Positions 1 through 8,217 of a DNA stretch of 59,903 bases are shown in pieces; positions within the stretch are counted from its first letter, which is position 1; the number at the start of each line of letters is the position of its first letter. The stretch comes from Streptomyces sp. MUM 178J (GTDB lineage: Bacteria > Actinomycetota > Actinomycetes > Streptomycetales > Streptomycetaceae): NCBI RefSeq assembly GCF_022414575.1, contig NZ_JADWYQ010000040.1, forward strand, positions 1 through 59,903. The letters are read 5' to 3'. The notes below the pieces were generated by a model. The model saw nothing but the letters and a program-made list of their open reading frames with translations, was not told the origin of the DNA and searched no databases. The position numbers and the translations under genes are program-made.

Positions 1-1015
1 ACGCGGCCCAGGCGGCGCGGCGGGCGGCCGACTGCGCGGCGGCGGAGGCGCGGATGGCGGTGCGGGCCGCGTTCGCCGCTCCCTTGGCCGCCCCGGCGGC
101 CTTGCGGGCAGCCTGGCCGGACTTGGCGACGTCGTCGCGGGCGGCGTCGGCCTCTTCCGCCGCCCGCAGGGCCGCCTCCTTCGCCTTCTCCGCGGCCGTC
201 TTCGCCTTCTCGGAGGCGTCTACGGCCTGGTCGGTGCGGAGCTTGGCCCGCTTGCCCTGGCGCTCGACGACGGCGACGAGCTGGTCGATGGTCGCCGTCT
301 CCTGGTCACGGGCGCGGGCGATGTGCTGCCCGGTCTCCAGGAACCAGTGGACGGCGCCGGGAGTGCCCTCGTTCAGGGCGCGTTGGGCGTACTTCGTCAC
401 CTCCGGCGAGGCGGTGGCGAGGATCTTGAAGACTTCGGTGCGCTCGTCCTCGATGCGGGCGGTGTACTGACCGGTGGTGAGGAACTCGGTCAGGGCTTCG
501 CTGGTGCCCTTGTCCAGCGCCGCCTGCGCCTCGCGCTTCACGCCCCTGTCGCCGTCGGCGAGGATGCTGAAGGTGAGGACGCGCAGGTCTTCGAGTTCCG
601 CTGTCTTGAAACCGCCGTCGAGGAAGGCGGCGACGGCGTCGTCTCCGGCGTTGAGCGCGGCGGTGACCTCCCGGCGGGTTCCCCGTCCCGCGCGGGAGAG
701 GGCCTTGATCACGGCGACGCGGTTGTCCTCGGCGACGGCCCCGGCGAGTTCGGCCGTGAGGAAGCGGTCGATGTCCTCGGGTGTGCCGGTCAGGGCTGCG
801 GCGGCGGCCTTCTTCACGGCCTTGCCGCCGGCCTTCCACGCCGTGACGGCCTTCGCGCGGGCGGTGTCGGGCAGGGTCTCCGGGTCGGGAAGGCCGACGT
901 CGGGCAGTGTGGCGGCCATGGCACGGGTGCCGGCAGCCAGCGGGAGAGCGGTCGCGGCGGTGGTTGCGGCTATGGTGCCGAGGATCCGCCGCCGACTCCA
1001 GAACGTACTCTCCAA
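1..1015 (-). CDS. ALF repeat-containing secreted protein (partial, C-terminus off left edge)
   Basis: The minus-strand frame reads from a TTG at 1015 to the window edge without a stop, so only about the first 338 residues are present. AAGGGGGA lies about 5 nt before the TTG, which supports this start. The N-terminus (SRRRILGTIAATTAATALPL) looks like a Tat-type signal: two arginines, then a hydrophobic stretch ending near TRAMA. Then come roughly 25-residue repeats of the pattern AL..G...A...FL..G (for example VKREAQAALDKGTSEALTEF), which is the ALF repeat of actinobacterial secreted proteins. The visible C-terminal part is an Ala/Lys/Glu-rich helical, probably coiled-coil, stretch. Family members are often large surface or toxin-like proteins, but no catalytic domain is visible here, so the function is unknown. 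Confidence 0.8.
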   Translation of the reverse strand, partial: MESTFWSRRRILGTIAATTAATALPLAAGTRAMAATLPDVGLPDPETLPDTARAKAVTAWKAGGKAVKKAAAAALTGTPEDIDRFLTAELAGAVAEDNRVAVIKALSRAGRGTRREVTAALNAGDDAVAAFLDGGFKTAELEDLRVLTFSILADGDRGVKREAQAALDKGTSEALTEFLTTGQYTARIEDERTEVFKILATASPEVTKYAQRALNEGTPGAVHWFLETGQHIARARDQETATIDQLVAVVERQGKRAKLRTDQAVDASEKAKTAAEKAKEAALRAAEEADAARDDVAKSGQAARKAAGAAKGAANAARTAIRASAAAQSAARRAAWAA

Positions 1016-1299
1016 GATGGTCCCCCTTTGGATCGGCGCGCCCAACGACAGTGCGCATGCGGATGGGCCGCCAGACGTATTCGCTTGGTCAGATGCGCAT
1101 GCGTCATGTCCGCTGCAGGACAAGGGTGTTACGCAGAGACGCGAGACATGCGCCCCGTGACCATATGCAAGCAAAGGGTGTATTGGCCACCTATGAGGAA
1201 GAGATCAAGACACGGGAAGGGCCACAACACCCGCGCCCGACGGGGCGGTTGAGGCTGTCGGACATCAACTACCTTGCCGCACAAGACAGTCCTTGACTA

Positions 1300-1314
1300 T
1301 CATGCGCCGCATGA
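1300..1314. promoter_or_regulatory. Palindrome overlapping the PadR start codon(s)
   Basis: TCATGCGCCGCATGA is a perfect 15-bp inverted repeat with a 1-nt centre. It contains both candidate ATG codons of the downstream PadR gene (1302 and 1311) and lies just after TTGACT at 1293-1298. Autoregulation by the PadR protein is an inference from position and symmetry. Confidence 0.4.
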
Positions 1315-1706
1315 CAATTGCGTTGCCCGGCGCGGCAGCCGACCAGCGGCGCACCCAGCTGCTGCGCGGCGTCCTGGACCTGTGCCTGCTGGCGCTCATC
1401 GCCGAGCGCCCGCGCTATGGCTTCGAAATCGTTTCGGGCCTGGCGGAGAACGGGCTGGAGCTGGTCAGCGAGGGCAGCATCTATCCGCTGCTGGCCCGCC
1501 TGCAGAAAGGCGGCCTCATCGACGCCTACCGGGCTCCGTCACCGTCGGGCGGGGCGCCGCGCAAGTACTACCGGCTGACCGGCGAGGGCCGTGCCGCGCT
1601 GACCGCGGGCCGCACGACCTGGCAGGGCTTCGCGACGGCCGTCGACCGGACGCTGTCCGACACGCAATCGGGGGAAACGGATGAGACCCATGACGCTGAC
1701 CGCTGA
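1302..1706 (+). CDS. PadR family transcriptional regulator
   Basis: A winged-helix DNA-binding protein of about 134 residues. The core LLRGVLDLCLLALI...YGFEIV...EGSIYPLLARLQKGGLI...KYYRLT.EG is the PadR signature, including the recognition helix (EGSIYPLLARL) and the wing ending in YYRLT. Most of the protein is DNA-binding domain, with only a short C-terminal helix for dimerisation. No clear ribosome site is seen. Starts at 1293 (TTG), 1302 (ATG) and 1311 (ATG) are all in frame, and 1302 or 1311 is most likely. The gene overlaps the next by 26 nt, so the two are translationally coupled. In such pairs the PadR protein usually controls its membrane-protein partner. Confidence 0.9.
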   Translation: MRRMTIALPGAAADQRRTQLLRGVLDLCLLALIAERPRYGFEIVSGLAENGLELVSEGSIYPLLARLQKGGLIDAYRAPSPSGGAPRKYYRLTGEGRAALTAGRTTWQGFATAVDRTLSDTQSGETDETHDADR

Positions 1707-2274
1707 CGACATCCTCGACCGGTGCCGCAGCGAGTGGCTGTTCCGCGATCTGCCGGAGGCCGAGGTCGACGACATGGTCGCGGAGCTGCGCGACCACCTC
1801 GACGACGCGTCCGGCGCGGGCAGGCCGCCGGCCGCGGTGGTGGGCGAGGACCTGAACGCCTTCGCCTCGGCCTGGGCGGCCGAGCGCCGCGCCGAGCGGC
1901 CGCGCCGCCGGACGCCGCGACAACTCGCCCTCCACGCCTACAGCGGTGCGGCCGCTCTGCTGCTGGGCCACCACCTCGTCGGCTGGTCCGCCCGCGTCGA
2001 AGTCGTCCCCGGCTCGGTCGCCGCCATCGGCCTCTTCGCCGCGCTGATGTCCTGCACCCCGTACTGGCGCGCCCTGCTGCACTGGCCCCTGGGCCGCTGG
2101 ATGGCGCTCTGCTTCGGCTTCTCCGCGCTGCTGCTCGCCCTGTTCCTGGTCGGCGGCGCACCGGTCCTCTTCAGCGTCCCGCTGTGGGGCACCGCGCTGT
2201 TCTGCCTGCCGGCCTTCGCCGTCGCCGCCGCCTCCCGGCTCAGGCCTTCACCGGATCAGACCTTCACCGGATAG
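1681..2274 (+). CDS. HAAS-like/DUF1700-type membrane protein coupled to PadR
   Basis: The protein has 197 residues. The N-terminal 65 residues are soluble and helical (CRSEWLFRDLPEAEVDDMVAELRDHLDDA...), resembling the HAAS/DUF1700-like cytoplasmic helices found next to PadR genes. Four or five hydrophobic segments follow (about 84-99, 106-124, 140-160 and 165-187). The start at 1681 has GGGGGAAA just upstream; an ATG at 1690 is an alternative. It overlaps the PadR gene and converges, with a 19-bp 3' overlap, on the next minus-strand gene. A PadR-controlled membrane stress or permease-like role is an inference. Confidence 0.75.
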   Translation: MRPMTLTADDILDRCRSEWLFRDLPEAEVDDMVAELRDHLDDASGAGRPPAAVVGEDLNAFASAWAAERRAERPRRRTPRQLALHAYSGAAALLLGHHLVGWSARVEVVPGSVAAIGLFAALMSCTPYWRALLHWPLGRWMALCFGFSALLLALFLVGGAPVLFSVPLWGTALFCLPAFAVAAASRLRPSPDQTFTG

Positions 2275-3026
2275 GAGATGAGCAGGCCCACCGCGCCCAG
2301 CAGGGTGACCAGGCCGAGGACGAAGAGGCCCAGCCGGGCGGGACCTGCCCGCATACGGCTGGTGAGGGCGGCGAAGAACAGCACGAGCGCGAAGAGCACC
2401 GCCGTCAGGACGTAGTTGTCGGAGCGCTGGTTGGCCTGCCGCGCCTTGGCCGACAGGTCCTCGGCCTCGTTCAGCTGCTTCACCGCTTCCTGCAGGGTGG
2501 CGAGCTGGTACTCGGGCATGGCGAACGGCGTGCTCGGAGCGTCCGGGTTCTGCAGCGGACGCGTGGCCAGCCATGCCTGCATCGCCGGTTTGAACTCGCT
2601 GCGGAACCTCTCGAACAGCGCCCCTGAGGCACGGTCCGGGTCCGGGACGTACTGGCCGTCCGGGCGCTCCGCGCCGCCTTCGAGGATCTCCTGGTTCAGC
2701 AGGGAGAGCCACTGCGTGAACATGATGACGTCGATCGTGACGAACTGGCCGGCCTCGGTGGAGTTGCGGGTGGACTCGGTGCGGGTGGCGGACGCGGACG
2801 CATACGAGTTGGCCTGGACCCCGCTCCACTTGGCGCTCTGGAAGCCCGCCCAGGCGGTGCCGACGGCGGCCAGGGCGATCACCACGGTGAGCGTGAGCTC
2901 CAGCCAGCCGGGCATCTCCTTCTTCTCCCCGGCCTTCTCCTCCCCCGCCTTCTCCTCAGGCGCTTCGGTCCCTTCCCGCTCCCCCGGCTCCCCCGGCCCC
3001 TCCGGCTCCTGCTCCTTGCCCTCCAT
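2256..3026 (-). CDS. DUF4337-like membrane protein
   Basis: The protein has about 256 residues. The start at 3026 was chosen because the protein then begins with an acidic linker (MEGKEQEPEGPGEPGEREG), whereas the upstream extension is basic and non-homologous in style. After the charged linker there is a membrane helix (LTLTVVIALAAVGTAWAGFQSAKW), a long helical soluble part with Gln/Glu-rich segments, and two C-terminal membrane helices ending at SYPVKV. This helix - soluble domain - two helices plan resembles DUF4337 proteins. No catalytic residues are evident and the function is unknown. The 3' end overlaps the convergent PadR-coupled gene. Confidence 0.7.
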   Translation of the reverse strand: MEGKEQEPEGPGEPGEREGTEAPEEKAGEEKAGEKKEMPGWLELTLTVVIALAAVGTAWAGFQSAKWSGVQANSYASASATRTESTRNSTEAGQFVTIDVIMFTQWLSLLNQEILEGGAERPDGQYVPDPDRASGALFERFRSEFKPAMQAWLATRPLQNPDAPSTPFAMPEYQLATLQEAVKQLNEAEDLSAKARQANQRSDNYVLTAVLFALVLFFAALTSRMRAGPARLGLFVLGLVTLLGAVGLLISYPVKV

Positions 3027-3146
3027 TCGGCCAGCGTATGAAGGCCCGCGCCGGTCTACCCGCCGAGAGCTCCGAGGCTGGGCCGTCCGGGTGGCGGACC
3101 GCCGGATAGCATGCACCGTTCAGGGCAGTTGGCAAGGGAGTACGGG

Positions 3147-4259
3147 GTGCGGGCAGGTTCGTCACGATGGGACCTGCGGTCCCTCGCCCCGGCCGTCTCC
3201 CTCTATCTGGCGATACGGGCGCTCGGCCTAACCGTTCTCGCACTCTGGTCGACGGCGAACGGCGCCAGCGCGCATGTGCTCCTCAGCCGCCGCTGGGACT
3301 CCCTGTGGTACGCGCGGGTCGCGGAGCACGGCTACGGATTCACACTCCACGCGCCCGACGGCCGGGACCTCTCCAGCATGGCCTTCTTCCCGCTGCTGCC
3401 CTGGCTGGAGAAGACCGGATCGGCGCTCTCGCCCCTGGCCCCGTCCGACATCGGCCTGCTGGTCAGCGCCCTGGCCTCGGCAGCCGCCGCCGTCGGCCTC
3501 TTCGCGCTGGGCCGCCAGGTCCACAGCGACCGGGCGGGGCTGATCCTCGCAGGCCTGTGGGCCGCGCTGCCCGTCGCCGTCGTGCAGTCCATGGCGTACA
3601 GCGAGTCGCTGTTCGTCGCCCTCGCCGCCTGGTCGCTGTACGCGCTGCTCCGCGACCGCTGGCTCACGGCCGGGGTCCTCGCCTGCCTCGCCGGGCTGAC
3701 CCGGCCCGTCGGCGTCGCACTGAGCGCCGCGCTGATCATGACCGCCGTCCTGGCCGAACGCCCCCGCCCCGCGCGCATGATCGCGGGATGCGCCCTCGCC
3801 CCGCTGGGCGCGGCGGGCTACATCCTGTGGACGGGACACCAGCGGGGCGAACCGCTCGGCTATCTCGACGTCCAGGCGGAGTGGGGGAACGGCTTCGACG
3901 CGGGGCTGGGATTCGCCCGCTTCCTGGCGACGCCCGTATGGGCCTCCCCCCTCGCCACGGCCCTGGTCCTGGCCGCGCTGCTGGCGCTCGCCGCCTGGCC
4001 GCACCGGGCCGCCTGGAAACAGCGCCTGCCGATCTCCCTGATCGTCTACTCCGCCGTGGTGACCGCGCTGGCACTCGGAGCCTCCGGCTACTTCGGGTCC
4101 AAGCCCCGGCTCCTCATCCCGGCCTTCCCGATCCTGCTGCCGCCGGCCATCCTGCTGGCCCGCTCCCGCCCGGTGTACACCTGGGTCACGCTCACGGCAC
4201 TGGCGGCGGTCAGCGCGGTCTACGGCGCGTACTGGCTGAACGGCACGGGCCCCCCGTAG
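3147..4259 (+). CDS. PIG-V-like mannosyltransferase, integral membrane
   Basis: A polytopic protein of about 370 residues. The GTG at 3147 is preceded by AAGGGAG at a 6-nt spacing, so it is preferred over the upstream ATG at 3111. SRRWDSLWYARVAEHGYG near residue 50 is the first-loop motif (RWD..WY....GY) of the PIG-V/GT-C mannosyltransferases, where the Asp is thought to contact the polyprenyl-phosphate mannose donor. About nine to ten hydrophobic helices follow, with MAYSESLFVALAAWSLYAL in the middle. It probably transfers mannose from polyprenyl-P-mannose to a lipid or protein acceptor on the outer face of the membrane; the acceptor is unknown. It is divergent from the DUF4337-like gene. 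Confidence 0.8.
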   Translation: MRAGSSRWDLRSLAPAVSLYLAIRALGLTVLALWSTANGASAHVLLSRRWDSLWYARVAEHGYGFTLHAPDGRDLSSMAFFPLLPWLEKTGSALSPLAPSDIGLLVSALASAAAAVGLFALGRQVHSDRAGLILAGLWAALPVAVVQSMAYSESLFVALAAWSLYALLRDRWLTAGVLACLAGLTRPVGVALSAALIMTAVLAERPRPARMIAGCALAPLGAAGYILWTGHQRGEPLGYLDVQAEWGNGFDAGLGFARFLATPVWASPLATALVLAALLALAAWPHRAAWKQRLPISLIVYSAVVTALALGASGYFGSKPRLLIPAFPILLPPAILLARSRPVYTWVTLTALAAVSAVYGAYWLNGTGPP

Positions 4260-4314
4260 GGCGGCGTCCCCGTGCGGAGAACCGGTCGCGGCCCGGCCCC
4301 CGGCCGAGGCCGAC

Positions 4315-4451
<137 letters not shown>

Positions 4452-4466
4452 GGACGGCAAGGGGCC

Positions 4467-5678
4467 TCACTCCGCGCTCTCCGGGGAGAGAATCCCGTCG
4501 AGCCAGTCGAAGGCGCAGCGGTCGAAGACCGACCTGTTCCAGATCTGGCAGTGGCCGAAGGCGCCGTCCTCCCCGCCCAGCCGCACCAGCGTCTTCGGTC
4601 CCGCCACCGCGTCGTGCAGCAGCTGCGCGTGCGCGGAGAGGGGGTCGCTCTCGTTGGCGACGACCAGCGCGGGGCAGGCAATCCGTCCCGCGACGTCGGA
4701 GAGCGTGTAGCGGCTCAGCTCGATGATGTACGCGCCGAGCGATTCGACGCCGTGCGTCCACAGTCCTCGCTGCACCAGCCGCCAGCGGCCCATCGGGCTC
4801 TCGGCCGCCGGGGCGACGAGCGCGGTCAGCTCGTCGGGGTCGACGTCAGGCAGCCGGTCCATGACGTCCGGCGGCAGCCCCATGCCCGCCAGCAGGTCCC
4901 ACATCCCGGGGTCGGCGATCAGAGCCGCCACACGGCCGTCGCCGCTGACCCCTCGCGGCGCGAGGAAGCCGCCCAGGCTCATGCCCATGACGGCGATGCG
5001 CCCGGCGTCGACCTCGGACCGCCCAGCGGCGTAGTCGATCACCGGGCGGAGCACGGTCTCCCAGTCCGGTCGCAGCCGCAGCCCCTGCCGGATGAGCACG
5101 CTGCCCTGCCCGGGGCCGTCCACGAGCAGGCAGGCATACCCGCGGCGCACCGCCGGGACCGCGTGCATCGCATAGGCCTCGTGAACGTTCGAGTCATAGC
5201 CGTTGACCGACACCACCGTGGGCAGCGGCGGCCCGGCGGGGTCGGCGTCGGCCGGCAGACAGAGGTATCCGGGGAGGGTGGTCCCCTCGAACGGGATCTC
5301 CACCGCCTCGACGGGCTGCGGGGCGAGCGCGGCGAAGCTGCCGAAGCAGTCGCTCTCCAGGTCGAACGCCTCCGTGAGCCGGGGGTCGACCGGCTCTCCG
5401 AACAGCGGCTGGTAGGCCGTCCGGAAGTAGGTGGCAGCCCGCTGGTAGCCGTCCGCGGCGCTGGTCCAGCGACCGGCGGCGGCGCTCTCGCCCGCCGTCT
5501 CCGCCAGCCTGCGGGCGAGCGCCGTCCACTGTCCGTACCAGCCGTCCCGGTCCCCGGGCTCGATCCGCCGGGCGGTTGCCGAGCACTCCCCCATCTCCGC
5601 CGCGCCCCGGGCGACCAGTGCGATCGCCCGGTCCGTGAACATCTGGAACAGCGGGTCGTCGTCGAAGAACTCCAGCAT
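4467..5678 (-). CDS. Alpha/beta hydrolase (FrsA / dipeptidyl-peptidase-like)
   Basis: A 403-residue protein. The start at 5678 has GGAGG 8 nt upstream. An N-terminal helical cap (about 1-120) precedes the alpha/beta core. The nucleophile elbow is GMSLGG (Ser234), the acid is likely Asp345 in NESDPLS, and the base His376 in GAFGHC, so the triad is complete. The oxyanion strand is VVSVNGYDSN near 155-163. This layout matches the family containing FrsA and 2,6-dihydroxypseudooxynicotine hydrolase, which cleave esters or C-C bonds. The substrate is unknown. It stands alone, convergent with the mannosyltransferase across the hexanucleotide repeats. Confidence 0.82.
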   Translation of the reverse strand: MLEFFDDDPLFQMFTDRAIALVARGAAEMGECSATARRIEPGDRDGWYGQWTALARRLAETAGESAAAGRWTSAADGYQRAATYFRTAYQPLFGEPVDPRLTEAFDLESDCFGSFAALAPQPVEAVEIPFEGTTLPGYLCLPADADPAGPPLPTVVSVNGYDSNVHEAYAMHAVPAVRRGYACLLVDGPGQGSVLIRQGLRLRPDWETVLRPVIDYAAGRSEVDAGRIAVMGMSLGGFLAPRGVSGDGRVAALIADPGMWDLLAGMGLPPDVMDRLPDVDPDELTALVAPAAESPMGRWRLVQRGLWTHGVESLGAYIIELSRYTLSDVAGRIACPALVVANESDPLSAHAQLLHDAVAGPKTLVRLGGEDGAFGHCQIWNRSVFDRCAFDWLDGILSPESAE

Positions 5679-5785
5679 GGAACGCGCCTCCGCGGTGACG
5701 GCACAGTGGGACTGCCACGCTATGGCGCGCCGGTGCGGGGCGCTTCCCGGCGGGGACCGCACGGTGGACGCCCTCCCTTCCTGCG

Positions 5786-5973
5786 GTGCGGCATCGTGCG
5801 CGCGGCGTGATCGTGAGCGCGTCCGTGCGGGAGCTCACCGCCCCCTCGCCGCACTGCGAGAACTGCGACGCCGCACGGGACGCGGGGCCGCCCCTCTGCT
5901 GCGCGGCCGGCCGGGGTACGCGCCGCGCCTCGACGCGGACGACGACGGCATCGGCTGCGAGCGCGAGAAGTGA
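5786..5973 (+). pseudogene. Frameshifted Excalibur calcium-binding domain remnant
   Basis: Two frames together rebuild one Excalibur motif. In one frame CENCDAARDAGPPL (about 5848-5895) gives the Cys-containing first half. In another frame LLRGRPGYAPRLDADDDGIG followed by CEREK and a stop at 5971-5973 gives the PGY..LD.D.DG..CE half. They join at about 5895-5900, where CCCCTCTGCTG stands in for CCCCTGCTG, so two extra bases (or one lost) break the frame. No signal peptide survives upstream. A sequencing error would restore a small secreted calcium-binding protein; otherwise the gene is dead. Confidence 0.65.
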
Positions 5974-5993
5974 TGCCCGACGCCGCCACCGCG

Positions 5994-6482
5994 CTAACTC
6001 TGACCGGGCACGCCCGTCTCGCTCGGCCAGTGCTCGGGCTCCTCGCTGGTCTTCACCTCGCACACGGCCGGTTCGCCCGGCGCGGGCGAGATCCCGGAGG
6101 CGACCTCGCGGACGCCGTCGAGCATGATCCGGCAGGACGCGGTCCGCCCGTCCTGCGGAGTGATCACGACGCGCGCGACGTCTCCGGTGTTCACCACGGA
6201 CTCCCCGCTCCACGGCAGCGACGCCCCGCTGACCCGCTGCGTGTCGAGGGCGCCCTCGAACCGGTCCGGGCTGACCGTGTAGGCGATCTCCCCCGTCCCC
6301 GGCCCGCCCTCTCCGTCCGCGGAGGCCTCATACGTCAGATACCAGCCGTTCCCGCCGCGCAGTTCCTTGAGCCAGGTGAAGCCGGGGCGGCCGACGAGGA
6401 CGGCGACGGCGAGCCCGGCGACCGCTGCTACTGCGAGAACGATCCCGAGCGCCATCGGCGTGTTCCGGGTGCGCTTAACCAT
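5994..6482 (-). CDS. Membrane-anchored exported protein, MmpS-like
   Basis: About 162 residues. A short basic N-terminus (MVKRTRNTP) is followed by one membrane helix (ALGIVLAVAAVAGLAVAVLV) and an extracytoplasmic domain of about 130 residues. The domain has EIAYTVSPD, LPWSGE and ASCRIMLDG...AVCEV, including two cysteines. This resembles the MmpS/small immunoglobulin-like fold (Y, LPW and C.I..DG signatures), but the match is by eye only. The start at 6482 is preferred over 6491 because MVKR gives a typical positively charged N-terminus; no strong ribosome site is seen. Function unknown. Confidence 0.6.
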   Translation of the reverse strand: MVKRTRNTPMALGIVLAVAAVAGLAVAVLVGRPGFTWLKELRGGNGWYLTYEASADGEGGPGTGEIAYTVSPDRFEGALDTQRVSGASLPWSGESVVNTGDVARVVITPQDGRTASCRIMLDGVREVASGISPAPGEPAVCEVKTSEEPEHWPSETGVPGQS

Positions 6483-6610
6483 GCCTGTCACGCTACGGCG
6501 CTCTGCCGGGCCGTTTCACCAGACCGCAGACGGGCTTCCGCGTCCTACCTGAGGCTGACGCCGGGCCCGGACGTCAGACCTGCGACGCGGATCGTCGACC
6601 ACGCCAAACA

Positions 6611-6677
6611 AAACGGAACTCCGTTCCACTTGATAAACGGAACAACGCTCCGTATCTTAAACGGAACGGCGCTCCGC
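6611..6677. promoter_or_regulatory. Three phased operator copies, consensus AAACGGAACnnCGyTCCry
   Basis: Near-identical 19-bp imperfect palindromes start at 6611, 6635 and 6659, exactly 24 bp apart. The shared half-sites are ACGGA and TCC with a 7-bp centre. The middle copy covers the spacer of the predicted promoter and the outer copies flank it. The pattern is typical of cooperative binding by a dimeric repressor (TetR-like symmetry), but no TetR gene lies next to it. Confidence 0.7.
6630..6658 (+). promoter_or_regulatory. Sigma-70-type promoter of the downstream hydrolase
   Basis: TTGATA at 6630-6635 and TATCTT at 6653-6658 are separated by exactly 17 bp, a good vegetative promoter. Transcription would begin near 6665, giving a leader of about 110 nt before the GTG at 6778. 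The second operator copy fills the spacer, so a bound repressor would block RNA polymerase. Confidence 0.65.
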
Positions 6678-6777
6678 TTCATCTCGCGGAGCTGCGCCCC
6701 GGACGCCCTTGTCCATCTCCCACTCCGCCGGCCCATGGGATCTCGCCGGCGGAAGCCATCGAAGGGAAACGCCCATC

Positions 6778-7743
6778 GTGAGTGCACCGACCTCCGCATC
6801 CGACGCCTTCACCTCACCATCCCCCGTCCTCTCGGTCAGTCCGGTCACACTCAAAACACCCGGCCGAGCAGTCGACCTGGAGGTACGCGTCTCCGCGCCC
6901 ATGACCGGGAGCGACCTGCCGGTCATCCTCCTGTCGCACGGTCAGGGCTACTCGAACCACCTCTCCTCGCTGAACGGCTACGCCCCCCTCGCCAACTTCT
7001 GGGCCGCGCACGGCTTCGCCGTGATCCAGCCCACCCATCTGAGCTCCATGACACTGCGCGGAACCCTGGACCCCGACACCCCCGGCGCGCCGCTGTTCTG
7101 GCGATCGCGAGCAGAAGACATGACCTGCGTCCTCGACCAGCTCGACGCGGTCGAGGCCGCCGTCCCGCAGCTCCTGGGACGCCTGGCCCACGACAAGGTC
7201 GCCGTGGTCGGACACTCGATGGGCGGCCACACAGCGAGCCTGCTGCTGGGCGCCCGGCTCACCGATCCGGACGACGGGACGACGGTGGACCTGGCCGAGC
7301 CCCGGATCAAGGCCGGCGTCCTGCTCGCCGCGACCGGCCGGGGCGGCGACGCCCTCACCGAGTCCGTGGCCGAGAACTGGCCCTTCTTCCGCACCACGGA
7401 CTTCTCCCGGATGACGACGCCCGCGCTCGTGGTCGCCGGGGACAAGGACGACTCCGCCCATCTGACGGTCATGGGCCCCGAATGGCACGCCGACCCGTAC
7501 CACCTCGCACCGGGCCCCAAGTCCCTGCTCACCCTGTTCGGCGGGGAGCACGGGCTCGGCGGGGTCTCCGGATACGACGTAGCCGAGACCACGGACGAGA
7601 GCCCTGAGCGACTGTCCGCGGTCCAGCGCCTCACCTGGGCCTACCTCCGCAGCCGGCTCTACCCCGGGGACCCCGCCTGGCAGGCGGCGCAGGACGCGCT
7701 GGCGGCGGACCCCAACCCGCCCGGGACGATCGAGTCCAAGTAG
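6778..7743 (+). CDS. Alpha/beta hydrolase, chlorophyllase/lipase-like
   Basis: A 321-residue protein. The GTG at 6778 is used because GAAGGGAA lies upstream and the longer in-frame ATG (6709) adds an unconserved-looking extension. ILLSHGQGYSN (50-60) is the HG oxyanion motif, GHSMGG (Ser147) the nucleophile elbow, AGDKDDS (Asp222 or Asp224) the acid and GGEHGLGG (His258) the base. The sequence resembles actinobacterial chlorophyllase-like or platelet-activating-factor-hydrolase-like esterases. There is no signal peptide, so it is cytoplasmic. The triple operator upstream implies tight repression, perhaps relieved by its substrate. Confidence 0.85.
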   Translation: MSAPTSASDAFTSPSPVLSVSPVTLKTPGRAVDLEVRVSAPMTGSDLPVILLSHGQGYSNHLSSLNGYAPLANFWAAHGFAVIQPTHLSSMTLRGTLDPDTPGAPLFWRSRAEDMTCVLDQLDAVEAAVPQLLGRLAHDKVAVVGHSMGGHTASLLLGARLTDPDDGTTVDLAEPRIKAGVLLAATGRGGDALTESVAENWPFFRTTDFSRMTTPALVVAGDKDDSAHLTVMGPEWHADPYHLAPGPKSLLTLFGGEHGLGGVSGYDVAETTDESPERLSAVQRLTWAYLRSRLYPGDPAWQAAQDALAADPNPPGTIESK

Positions 7744-7767
7744 GCGGGAGGCCGGGGACGCCGGGGC

Positions 7768-8217
7768 TCAGGGCCGGATGCTGCGGGCGAGCCAGGGGGT
7801 GAGCGTGAGGCTCGTGATCGGCTCCTTGTACACGGCGTCCCCCGGCAGCGGGACGACGAGCCACTGTCCGGGCGGGAAGAATCGGCCCTTCACAGAGGCG
7901 AGCCCGCCGTAGACAGACCGCAGGAAGGCGGGGACGGAGTCCCGGGGGACGTCAGGGAACTCCACCCCGTCCACGGTGACCGTCGCGTCGTCGTCCGGCG
8001 CCGGGTAGAGGTGCACGATGACGGCCGGGGAGCCGTCGATCTCCACATACGCCTCATGCGGCAGCGACCCGTCCGGATCGAACACGGCGAAGGGATCGGC
8101 GGCCGTCCGCCGGGTCGTCTGGTCCGCGCCGATGTCGTGGGCGACGGTCAGCCCGCGACCGTGAGCCTCGGCGATCCCCGTGATCGCGGCGACGGCGGAC
8201 TCGGTGGAGTGGGTCAC
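7768..8217 (-). CDS. Hypothetical protein coupled to the DUF397 gene
   Basis: A 149-residue protein that I do not recognise. The GTG at 8217 overlaps the TGA of the DUF397 gene (GTGA), so it is the third gene of a translationally coupled set. It is soluble, with a possible alpha/beta make-up: an N-terminal helix (AVAAITGIAEAHGRG), strands such as EAYVEIDGSPAVIVHLYP, and a C-terminal PPGQWLVVPLPGDAVY motif. There are no membrane helices and no catalytic signature. Its place after XRE/DUF5753 and DUF397 genes suggests it is the effector or partner of that regulatory pair. Confidence 0.7.
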   Translation of the reverse strand: MTHSTESAVAAITGIAEAHGRGLTVAHDIGADQTTRRTAADPFAVFDPDGSLPHEAYVEIDGSPAVIVHLYPAPDDDATVTVDGVEFPDVPRDSVPAFLRSVYGGLASVKGRFFPPGQWLVVPLPGDAVYKEPITSLTLTPWLARSIRP

